Of a stretch of DNA of 64,000 bases, positions 33,909-43,802 are shown piece by piece. Source of the stretch: Nemertoderma westbladi (lineage: Eukaryota; Xenacoelomorpha; Nemertodermatida; Nemertodermatidae); assembly GCA_032718475.1 (NCBI GenBank), contig JAUCBJ010007298.1:1-64000 (forward strand), given 5' to 3'. Both the position numbers and the translations under genes were made by a program. The notes beneath the pieces were generated by a model. The model searched no databases, had not been told where the DNA came from, and worked only from the letters and a program-made list of their open reading frames with translations. Every line of letters begins with the position of its first letter. Positions within the stretch are counted from its first letter, which is position 1.

Positions 33909-34237
33909 ATCAATGGAGACATTGCCTTGGGACGATTAATCCAGCCGACATTGCTTCCAGAGGAGCAACTCCTCAAGAACTGATAGATACTCCAGGCTGG
34001 TTAGGTGGATCCGACTTCCTAAGTAAAGAAGGAGAAGAATGGCCTCCTCATCTTACCACGGCGGAGATTAGACAGGCCGAGGGAGCGGAGAAAGTAACAC
34101 AACAACTCAATCGCCCAGCTGGTCGTTTATGTTTACTGGAAAGAGACCGAAAACTGTCCGGAAACTATGGAAGGCAAGATACTCTTCCTACGACCACTTC
34201 CCTAATCCGACAAATATCTAGGGACTCCATAACGTAA
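33905..34237 (+). pseudogene. Residual BEL/Pao pol segment in element N
   Basis: QWRHCLGTINPADIASRG followed by a PGWLGG/WPPHL-type block is the region between RNase H and integrase in BEL/Pao pol, and matches the 23215-23280 region of the other pol pseudogene. Everything from protease to RNase H upstream, and integrase downstream, is missing, so a large internal deletion joined gag to this stretch. Confidence 0.75.
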
Positions 34238-35902
34238 TAACATATGGAGTGGGCGTGTGACTATATCATTTTATATTTGTTTTTATTTTATATTTATGTA
34301 TGTATTATTATGTAATTTTATTATAATCGTTTTCTTTAATTTTATTCAGTATAATGTTATTTTTAGTGATTATTTAGTAGATTAGTGCAATATATTAGTG
34401 TTTATTACGTACGTAATTACTTATAATATATATTTAGTGCGACGGCGAGAAATAATTATTTTTTCTCTTTCCTTACTGTCCGTATCATATTATAAATACG
34501 TGACTACAGTAAGATGAAATGTCCGTACTTATTAAAGTACAATAAAGCCACTACTATATTCAAGTATTATTGGTAGGCAGAGTATTAGGAATGCAAAGTT
34601 CAGATCCTCGTGTCTCAGCTAAACCAAGCTCTGGGTAGACCTTGGAAACGACTTGCCTCTTCACACTGACATTGCTTCGTGCGATATTGCTCTCATACCA
34701 TATATAATAATACATATAGTAGCGTGATGTCCCTCTAACCGTAGCTTGAAACGCAAATAAATCTGTTAAACCTTTTGACCATCTGTAATTCTAGTCGATT
34801 AAGATATCGCGGCACCCACCGATATACTTGAAAGACAAATTCTAGAATCAGTGGTTAACGTCCCCAGACAAGTTCTGGAATAAATTGGTGCCCATCTCAA
34901 ATATTAATTATTTAATATTTATAAATCTATAAATCAAAATCTGTAAAATTCAGATCCTTTAACAATTCTAGTCGATTAAGATATCGTAGCACTTACCGAT
35001 ACTCTTAAAAGACAATTTTCATAGAATTAAGGATCCTATGTCCCCAGACCTGCTCTGGAATCAAATTGTGTCAATTGCACTATCAAATAATAAAATTTCA
35101 GGGAATAAATTTGAATTCATATTTTAATGAATTTAATAAATTGTCATTCTGTGCAATTTATAACATTCCCAAAATCCCATTAATTAATAGATCACGGGAG
35201 CGGAGATTCATCTTATTAAGTGTGTTAGAGTGTGAGAATCTCCCATGTATGAGTCAATAGCCGATAAAATTTATAAAATCATATATAAACGAGATATTGG
35301 ACCATTAAAGAATTACTATTAAATAGCATCCCAGATCTGTATGCATTGGAATTACCCTAATTCTACCGCTAGCTTTCCATAATGTCACCATAGTAACACC
35401 CACGCTAGAATTAGCAACAAGTTAAAAAGAACAATAGAAAACTTGCCCATTGCATAGAGTAAGAAATAAATAGCGCACTGCTAGTATCCAAGTATACATA
35501 ATAATAACGTGGCATTCTGGAAGGCACTGACTAACGGACAAATGGCCCGAGTGTGTGCAATCAATTTGTGACAGTTGTGTGTGTGGAGTTTGTGAGTTTA
35601 TAGGCGAATGTTACTACTAAAGTGTGTTTACAGTAGCGAGTCGCAATTGTGAAAGTAACCCTAACTCTCCAGTAAGAACCTGAAGTGAATCTAAGCCTTT
35701 GGGACGGACAGTGGAGTGACTCGTGCTAGTGTCGTTGTCGTTGTGTAGCTACACGTTGGCGGAAAACACAGCGGCGACGATACATTTGCGCTGAGGCTCT
35801 TACACTGTCCGGGGGCTGATTGGGGTAGGCAGCGACGCTCGCTAGCCTAATTATAAGCTCATTATAATATTAATAAACTCATATATAGCAGATATAACGG
35901 AG
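34238..35902 (+). repeat. Non-coding 3' half of element N with duplicated segment
   Basis: AT-rich. Two diverged copies of a ~105-bp segment begin at about 34790 and 34969 (both attctagtcgattaagatatcg) and include gtccccagac...tctggaat, spaced about 180 bp. No gene supported. Confidence 0.6.
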
Positions 35903-37231
35903 TTGATAGAAGATGGTCTTGGTATCGGGGAGCGATATACTCTACCTTTACAAGTGTTTGTTGATAGTTTGATACGCGGCGACGCTAGTCCAACTACTAC
36001 GGAGGACGATGGTCGTTATATCGAACCGACGATTTCCTCGAAGCAACTTACGCGTGAATTGGACTATGGAAAATTCACCGCTCGCTACACGCATCGTAAT
36101 AGTACGTATATGGACTTCTTAACCATTGGCCATTCTATCGATTCACACGATACGGGCTATGTCGAACATATATCCTACCCAGCGGAGTCGGAACGATAAA
36201 CTGAAATTCGAATGCGAAAATTCTATTCGAAATCGACTCGAAAGAAAAGACATTAGAGAGACAAATGGACGCGGTAACTCTAACGTATATTTGGAATTCT
36301 TGATAGAAGCATTGTAACAACAAATAAATATCATCCGCATTTCCCCTACCAGACGTGCGTCTTTGGTATTATTACGATAAATGCCCTAGACCCAACTAAT
36401 AAACGGAAAGACATAAACATCCACGGAAACCGAAACTTGTTCGACATATCACCTACGCTCGCTCGACTCAGACGATCCTTGAGTAAACCTACGATCATAG
36501 TTCCGGAATACTCGGTCAGACCACCTCGTTCCTTGATTAGACCTCAGACTTTCGATTCTGATGGTATCCCGGATCCTCACGAGCTGTATTCACTGTCCAA
36601 AGATCTAGTGCTACCCTAACAATTAATCGGTAACACTCTGGCAGCGAGCTCTAGCTAGCCGCCCATCTTACCTAGCCGTATTGGGACGCGGACACCTAAT
36701 ATCACCATTCAACCGTATGGTCGTCCCAGTTTAACGCGATACAACCCTTCATCAAGGTGAAGGAGAGCGTTGTACGAAACGAGTTAAACGCTATTCTACA
36801 AAGATCAGAAAGGAAACCTGCGTTGGTTCAGATAAACGTAAGTTATAACAGCAAGTCCAAGCAGTAAACGAATTGGCTTTATCTCAGTTCGATTGGGAAA
36901 TCTTGAATCTCTAAGAAGATATCGAGCTTAGACAACCCTATTCTCTGCGAGAGTTTTGGACGAGCGTGTCCAACGACAAGTGGAGGAAAATCAGCTCGAG
37001 GAGAAGCAGATCGAAATGGACGAGACACTGACCGTAACCCTAAACCTTCTGATGCAATGGTATTGCACCCTTCACCCAGGAGTTACAGCCCTCCTAGTAA
37101 AGTGGCTCCCCCCAAAGAGAAAAGGACTCTTGCTAGCCTCAAAAAGCTGCGTAAACGCCGTCCGCGTAAGAAAGACTAACTGTTTAGAGTATTTTTATAT
37201 TTTAGAAACTGTGATTTGTTATATTTTATAG
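35903..37231 (+). pseudogene. Unassigned decayed coding region near the 3' end of element N
   Basis: A chain of short open frames in different phases (35903-36199, 36126-36317, 36437-36619, 36956-37231) with non-random composition, e.g. RRSLSKPTIIVPEYSVRPP and a Glu/Gln-rich helix RQVEENQLEEKQIEMDE. It is in the position where some LTR elements carry an extra 3' gene. I do not recognise it. Confidence 0.3.
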
Positions 37232-37257
37232 ACTTAAATCCCATTTTCTGGGAGCGG

Positions 37258-38468
37258 TGTAAAGGCTTTTGCGTAATTAGCCGGTTATTTTCCCCGTGAA
37301 GTACTCTGTAGTTGGTTTACCAGGCATAAAAGGGCCGTGTCCTTACTGTACTGGTGTTTTAGAGGACATAAAAGTAATTTCTTCTGTATGTGTACTTTAG
37401 CGGACATAATCCGCAATTCCATGACGCAAAAGCCGAAATACTCTTGGAACAGTGTAGTTACTAAGACGACAGCTAATAGCTGAGCTGTACACGTGGAGCC
37501 TCTGCACGGAGCCTTGGTTCTTTGTTCTGCTCAGCTCAAATGACGACATCTATCAGCTGTGTCCACATCAGTTCGACCAATCAGAGATTTTCCCTTTGTG
37601 TAAAAGCTGTACAGCAGAATCCCATGATTCAGTACTGACGTTTCCCCCACGCCTAAGAACACCGGCCGGGGAATGTTTTCTGACATTAGAGCATCTTTAA
37701 TTATAAGATCATCAAACTGTTATCTCGGTTAACTCGGTTTTAGTACAGCACCTTGGTCAACTTGGTTAAGTACACTTGCATTATTTACTGTTATTTACTG
37801 TGTTGTTAATTGTATCAGCCTCGTTCGTTTACATATTATTATTGGGAAGAATATTGATAACGATCCGAAACCCCAATCTTCTTGATACACTAAGGTTAGA
37901 GAGACCGGTTACATATAACAATTTGCGACATACATTATCGTGGTTTGTAATGAGTTCAATGCTACTTAATAGGCCCTACAAATGTCGGTTGTTATTCTCT
38001 TTATATATGATTAAAATCAGTGAATATCGGCAATTCAGTGTGCAGTTGTGTGCAATAGTCTGTGTGTGCTTGACCGAGTAACAAAGCATTTCCTAAAGAA
38101 TGCACTTTGGTGATCTATAAGACATACCGTTGTGTATAGTGTAAGTCATAGCTCTGTTTAAATAGATAGAGCGCCATGCCCTAAACGAACTGCTAATATT
38201 TCCCAAAAAGTGAATAATATTTGTCAGAGATTATATATTAACGATCAATCGAATATTACGGTAGGCCTGCACCGCAATCAAATTAAAGCATCCAAATCCA
38301 GTCTCCCGGGTATATCCAGCGGGTGAATGGTCGCGCACAGACTGGCTTTGGCTAATGTTAGAATTATTATAGGTGTTCAATACTTGTCATAGGCTGGAGT
38401 AGATTTATAACCTAGAAGACATATAGATTTGGCGGGTTAAACTGCCAAAGGTCTTAAAAGCGCGAACA
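37258..38468 (+). repeat. 3' LTR of element N
   Basis: 1211 bp, ~14 differences from the 5' LTR by eye, ending GCGAACA followed by CCGGT. The sequence before it (ctgggagcgg) is weakly purine-rich. A 101-codon open frame (37776-38081) occurs at the same place in both LTRs but has no support as a gene. Confidence 0.93.
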
Positions 38469-38473
38469 CCGGT

Positions 38474-39695
38474 AGATATGAATCTACGCGCAATACATGA
38501 AGGGCTATACAGGGAGCGCTACAATCCAGGATACGAATGTCAATTGCTTAGGGATGTGACCCATAAGACCATGAGTTGTAAGCATTGGCAAGCATTGCCT
38601 AAACAAGATCGGATAGCCTACGCAGATACAAACGGACTATGTCATCGATGCGTGGTAGAGGGACACAGATTCGGAGAGTGTAGAGAAACACCGATAGGAT
38701 ACGATGAGACTGGAGGCCAAACTATGGCTATGAGCACAATGGGAGCAAGGAGAAAGAGGAAAGTACTACTCGGGGTAGTACCAGTGAGGATAACAGGAGA
38801 GAGCGGTCGATCAGTTACGACGTTGATGCTGGTCGACAGCGGAGCAGCCTTCACGCTGGTGGAGAATTGGGTGGTCGAGGAGATAGAGTTACAGACGAGG
38901 TCGAGTAGGATGGCAGTAACTACTATCTCGAGCAAGGATGAGGTCCTGGAGATGAGAACGGGACGGTGCGAGATATCAGCAATAGCACCAGGATGTGATT
39001 ATGGGGCAACCATCGACCCCATACAGGTAATATAATCAATTAACATAAACACCAGGCGACCCACCAGGATCGAGGTCGAGCAATACCGGTTCCTAGACGA
39101 TATCAATTTCTCAATACCGGAAGTGGACATCTCGAAGGTATCCATCATAGTCAGAATGGATTGTCCGACGGCCCACGAGAGAGTAAGGACCATATTCGGA
39201 GAGAATAAGCAGCGGGATCCGACGGCGATTCTCACGCCGTTCGGATGGACGCTTAGCGGCCCAATTAAAACCAAGATTCCATTCAGGGTGTCGGAGACAT
39301 CAGGGTGCATGCTATCAGGCACCATTGAGGACATTGAGGAGAAACCAGAGACGGGCGATGGGGAGGTCCCATGTGAGAAGCGGCCCGGGGAAGGATACCA
39401 GGAGTTGGGTATGGATCTGGAACCACACATAGTGGAGCGTGGTGAAAGGATAGAGGATAGTTCCAGAAAAATACCGTCAGTAGATGAATTAGGAAGGGAA
39501 GCTACAGCAAGAGAGTGGGCAGAGGAGAATGGATTCGACGCGGAAGACTTAGAGACGATGGGATGGAACAAGGATGTTCCTGGCAAGTATCGGTATGAGG
39601 AAGGAGAAGAGTGGACGGCGAGATGTCCGGAGAAGTGTCCGGAGGAGACACTGGTCCGGATGAGAGGCATACCGAAAAGGGGGGAGGTCAAATAA
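38474..39695 (+). pseudogene. BEL/Pao host element: zinc knuckle, aspartic protease and start of pol
   Basis: Continues the gag frame left at 27246. Contains CHRCVVEGHRFGEC (zinc knuckle), then a retroviral-type aspartic protease with catalytic LVDSGAAFTLVE. A frameshift lies near 39040-39120, then TPFGWTLSGPI, the conserved BEL block between protease and reverse transcriptase. After about 39300 the frame (to 39695) is Glu/Arg-rich and no longer matches BEL pol; no reverse transcriptase follows, so the element is truncated or fused to other sequence here. Confidence 0.78.
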
Positions 39696-39779
39696 GAAGA
39701 CAGGGTGGAAAGGGATAGGATTAGTATAATCCATTCCGTTCTATCTATTCTTCCGATTTCTTTTCATTCTACCGCCAGG

Positions 39780-40609
39780 TGACGACAAGATGAAGGGTGG
39801 CATTTTGCTGCCAGGGGACCATAAGGAAATCAAGAAGGAGACCGAAAGACCCGATTTTAGGGTAGTGGAGGTGGGAGAATCAATTCTTGAGAGTTGGAAT
39901 TGGCAAGGAGAGTGTGGCGAAGGATAAGAGGACCTACAGGGGGGCAGTGGGAGAGTGCCTGCTGGAAGAATCGCCCTTGAAGTTTAGTCATCCAATATGT
40001 TGGACTGAGGGGGGTGGGAATGAGGGCGAGATGCCATTTTCACACATAAATAAAATATGTAGTCTGCTTGTCTGCCACAAGCCGATGGACTGGGGCAAGT
40101 TCCGGAGGGAGCACGGAGCGGGCACAGGACATTGTGGAGCAGTGACGATGGGCCAGCTCATGAGGCTTGTCTGCCACAAGCCGATGGACTGGGGTAAGCT
40201 CCGAGAGGAGTATGAGAGGAGTACAAGGGAAGTATGGAGAGGAGGTGTTGGCGCGTGAGGAAGTGAGAGGAGTGCAATTCAAGCATGGGGAGCGAGCAGT
40301 GAGAGAGAGAGTAAGGGACAAAGGGATCCGAGAGTGAGATTAGAGGGAATTAAGAGTGAGGTTTTTTGAAAATTGTGTGAAGAGAGTCCACAATTGTCTC
40401 AAACGGAGATGTCAGATACCTTGGTGCAACATAGGTTGCGATTGCACCAAGGAGGGGTGGCAATATCATACCCAGGGGGGGCGGCCTGGAAAGCCAACCC
40501 CGAGAAAACAACTCCACCCCACACCCGATAGTAGATTGGGTTCCAGCGGAATTGAAGCGCACTTGAGGTTGATGCTATCTTCTCACCGGGAAGATAGCAT
40601 GGGGGGGAG
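39780..40609 (+). mobile_element. 3' internal end of a B-family LTR element
   Basis: Directly upstream of LTR B. It contains two copies, 99 bp apart (40069 and 40168), of a segment encoding LVCHKPMDWGK, which matches residues 154-164 of the exonuclease-like protein of element A. Near its end are an 11-bp-stem hairpin (40419-40452), a block homologous to element A's 3' end (ggcggcctggaaagcc, ccaccccacacccgata), the hairpin 40572-40600 and the G-rich tract 40601-40609. The coding part is broken by stops. Confidence 0.7.
40572..40609 (+). promoter_or_regulatory. Hairpin plus polypurine tract next to LTR B
   Basis: Perfect 11-bp stem ATGCTATCTTC (40572-40582) / GAAGATAGCAT (40590-40600) with loop tcaccgg, followed at once by gggggggag, the expected plus-strand primer (polypurine tract) just before the LTR. 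The same hairpin and tract occur in element A. Confidence 0.75.
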
Positions 40610-41277
40610 TATAAGTGGATTGAAATTCCACTTCATTACCCACCAGAAAATGGGATAGTGGCATTTTAGCAATATGTTGGGGATACGAGATTACCAATAT
40701 CAATCTCGTATCACAACCAACATTGGGGGGGGGGGGGCAACACAAGCCCCGAAGCCACATAGAAAGGAAGGTTAGAGGTCAAACCACCTCGGAGGGAATA
40801 CAGCTAGTAAAGGCTAGCAGCGGAGGGGAAACACTCCCAGAGAGTGCCAGGGTGACAAGTAGTATATTAGCCAATAGAGGGGAGGGAAGCACGTGATAGG
40901 GAACAGGAAAGCATCCATTGGGTAGAAGGCCAAAGTAGAGTAAGAAAGTAGAGTAAGAGGTGAAAGCAATATTCAATCTGTTAATCATATATTATCAGTC
41001 TATACCGGTTTACCAATCAGTTGTGCTATTCAGTCTATTTAGTGCAGACCGGCAATAGTTTTAGACCGTCATCGGCACCACCATACCGGTAAATATTTTA
41101 TATGTATCTTCTGCATCTATTAATCTGTGCTATCATCGCGTACCTTAATTAATATCAAAGTCAACAGCAACTCATACTGTTTTCCTAGTCGGCTTCGGCC
41201 AAAGCCAGTAGCACAATCCCTAGCATAACGGTGACGCGTACTTCAACAACCCGGTCGGGATCTTTGATCCCATCACA
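40610..41277 (+). repeat. LTR of family B (668 bp)
   Basis: Starts TATAAGTGG directly after the polypurine tract and ends CCCATCACA. The ends are set by alignment to LTR A, which starts at the same place after the same tract and ends CCCGTCACA. Internal landmarks shared in order with LTR A: terminal stem, GCAATAT plus long two-stage stem, GGTCAAACC-type stem, CACTC stem, GACGCGT, terminal GATCCC stem. Contains a long G run (40725-40737). Only one B LTR is seen. Confidence 0.7.
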
Positions 41278-41382
41278 CAGAGGCGTGAGAAGCCATTCAA
41301 TTCTTGCCGATGGTGATGTTGGCGGATCATGGGAACATCGACTGCTTAAGGGAAGCATGCGAAGTTCCTGCGTGATGTTCCG

Positions 41383-42567
41383 ATGCAGATAACGGACTAT
41401 GACACATTGGATAAGATTGGAGCTCCGGGGAAGGAGAGTAAGTTATTCGGTTGGTTAGACAAATACATAAAGTTATGGGTCGCAGTGGCTACGTTCCCAG
41501 TCGACGAGGAGGTAGACCAGGTGTGGTTGAGGAGGAAGGGTTCCTATACCCAGTACGACGACCCCAAGGCTATTGAGCGCATGTGGACCCCATCTGACGA
41601 GATTCAGCGCCAATGGAGAAAGGCAGAGGAATCCTTGGAGGATTGGCGTCTAATGTTTTATGACAACGAGGGAGGGTCTCACCAGGAATGCTTGACCAGC
41701 AAATGTTTTCAAGTTCGAGCGGCCGACAGCGTGACCCACATGTTTATGCGTGTGAGGGCGGACCGGGATAGACCGGAGCCCATTATAACGACGCAATATA
41801 GGCGCGGGAAGGATCCCCGAGAACAAATCTTAGAGGTATGTAGACAAGGGGGTATGCATGGAGCGGAGCGGATCGACGCTAGGATGTTACCCAAGAAGGT
41901 TAAGGAGGCGATCCTTAACCAAGATTATGTCAAGGTGGGATCAGGTGTCCAGAGCGATCTGGAGAGTGATTTCAACGCTATGGCGGACCTGGAGGATCGA
42001 TTGCCAAGACCGTTCATTGACACAAAGCTATTATTGCTATGGGTGCAGGACATTGGGATTTATAGGGAGTACCCCAATTCTGTTAAGACTGGTATGGGTT
42101 TTATAGCACATTTATTATATAATTGGGACTTCAAGTTAAAGACACAGAAGAAATACGAGGAGGCGTACGGTGAATATAACACACCGCCGGGAGCTGAGTT
42201 CAAATCCCATTTCAAGCGGCAAGCGTTGGTATATTGGAACATCTGCACAACACCCCGTGCTTCGTTGCGATATTATTTGGTGTTGGAGTCAAACACAGTA
42301 ACTTGCCTAATTATGGACATAGTCGTGAGAGTTTTGAAGCACCATCCGTTGGTATTGTTTACTTTGTTCCAGATCAGCAACCCTTAACCGGAGGGGATGA
42401 CATTGTTCTAGATATTGGGAAGGAAGGAAGCGCGAAACTGATTGGAGACGTCATATATGAGAGGGCTTGGTTCCCGCAAGCGCGTAGATGTAAGTTGTGC
42501 GGTAGCACGAGACACAGTCAGAAGACATGTGACGCTGTGGTAGAAGCAGCGTACAAGATTTGCCGTT
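41383..42567 (+). CDS. Family B gag-like protein with DEDD exonuclease-like motifs and zinc knuckle (5' part, interrupted)
   Basis: First frame 334 codons (to 42387), continuing after a frameshift (frame 42234-42567). Residues 94-97 DNEG fit motif I (D-x-E-G) of DEDD 3'-5' exonucleases. KVGSGVQSDLESD (184-196, D192) fits motif II, and FIDTKLLLL (211-219) fits the following D-T strand. Motif III is not convincing (Y284 without the Asp). Then CKLCGSTRHSQKTC (C-x2-C-x4-H-x4-C) and the start of a second knuckle, CRWC, cut at the CCGTT target site of element A. It resumes at 50552. No reverse transcriptase or integrase is seen. Proposed: a gag-like protein with a nuclease fold; activity unproven. 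Confidence 0.6.
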
Positions 42568-43098
42568 TGTGACGGGATCCAAGAGGGATCCCGGTTTATC
42601 CGGTTTTAGTTCACGCGTCCCCGCCGTGTATAAAGAGTGAATAAGTTCGTGCTGTTTGTCGTATATAATATGATATGCAGATATAGATATAGATATATTG
42701 TCGTATACGGAAGGCGGGATACGGTAACTAAAGTCCCGGTCCTTCCCTATCTAAAACTATGTAACCTAATCTAGCACCGGTATTGCACTGAGATAACTGA
42801 ATTGGTATGATTACTGCCAAGTGGCTATATTGCACGGTTGGCCTTGTTACTCTACATAATCGATGTCTTTCCCCCCTTTGATTGGTTGATACCCTTGTTG
42901 GCGCCCTTTGGAGTGTTCCCGTTCACTCCACCTATTCTCTCTGGGTTAGGGGTTTGGCCCCTGACCCTCATTGTGTGCTTCTCCTTCCCATTCTTATTGG
43001 GATGCCACGAGTTGGTTAATTACCCAATCTCGTGGCTCCCAATATTGCTTATCGGCTTATAACTTTATGGGGTGTTAGCGGGATTGAATAAGCTAACA
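42568..43098 (-). repeat. 3' LTR of element A
   Basis: 531 bp. Contains stems at 42573-42593 (CGGGATCC/GGATCCCG), 42910-42929 (GGAGTG/CACTCC), 42948-42962 (AGGGG/CCCCT), 42996-43043 (long two-stage hairpin) and 43073-43098 (TGTTAGC/GCTAACA, exactly at the LTR edge). Each has a positional counterpart in LTR B with a different sequence. Confidence 0.92.
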
Positions 43099-43802
43099 CT
43101 CCCCCCCATGCTATCTTCCCGGTAAGAAGATAGCATCAACCAAAAAGTGCGCTACAATCCCGCTGGATCCCGATCTAGTATCGGGTGTGGGGTGGAATTC
43201 TTTTCTCTCGGAGCCGGCTTTCCAGGCCGCCCCCTATGGGTATGATAACGCTACCCTGTGTGCCTGGCGTCTCATGTCGGGCCGATCGCGCTCACCTCTC
43301 ACGCAACTTTTGTTTCCCCAACACTTCCGCCCTATCTCTTCTTCACTCTCATTCTAACTCTCTCACACTCGGACTTCCTCGTCCCTCACTCAGCCTCTTA
43401 TTCTCCCCCCCCCACACTAGAATTGCGTCCGCACTCTCTCCGCACTCCGCACTATTACTCCGTCCCTCAACCTCACTTCGACTACCTAATCCCTTCAGAC
43501 GAATCTCCCCCCCTCTTGTGCCGTCGCACTCAAGAAGTGTGAAATTGTCTGGTGTCTCGTCCATAGTGCCATAGTCAGTTATCCCCCAGTCCCAGTAGCT
43601 AATTGAGAAAGGTTGTATGACTATAGTACTTACTCCCAGCGTATATTTGTAGATTACTAATTACTACATACCTAGATACGAATTGCACTTATATGATTAT
43701 TTGCATTAATTAAATTTGTACTTAATAGTTCGTACGTCCCACGCGGCGCCTTCCAGGCGTACCACGTCCAAGTCCCAGTCTCTATCCCTCGACTCTGGGA
43801 AC
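43099..43802 (-). other. 3' internal non-coding region of element A with hairpin and polypurine tract
   Basis: On the minus strand this is the end of the interior. Next to the LTR, 43099-43107 is the polypurine tract (gggggggag on the minus strand). 43108-43136 is a hairpin with 11-bp arms ATGCTATCTTC / GAAGATAGCAT, identical in the stem to that of the B element at 40572-40600. The rest is strongly purine-rich on the minus strand. No gene supported. Confidence 0.75.

Larger units (their letters stand above)
27247..38468 (+). mobile_element. LTR retrotransposon N (BEL/Pao-derived, internally deleted), 11.2 kb, complete ends
   Basis: Bounded by two 1211-bp direct repeats (27247-28457 and 37258-38468), each starting TGTAAAGG and ending GCGAACA, with a 5-bp target duplication CCGGT (27242-27246 and 38469-38473). 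By eye the two LTRs differ at about 14 positions (~1.2%), so insertion is fairly recent. The interior encodes a BEL-type gag and zinc knuckles, but reverse transcriptase and integrase are missing; only a short post-RT segment survives at 33905-34060. It needed enzymes from another element. Confidence 0.95.

Noticed and set aside
43258-43574. Plus-strand frames next to the 3' LTR of element A
   Set aside because: Pyrimidine-rich strand of a purine-rich non-coding tail; no motif.
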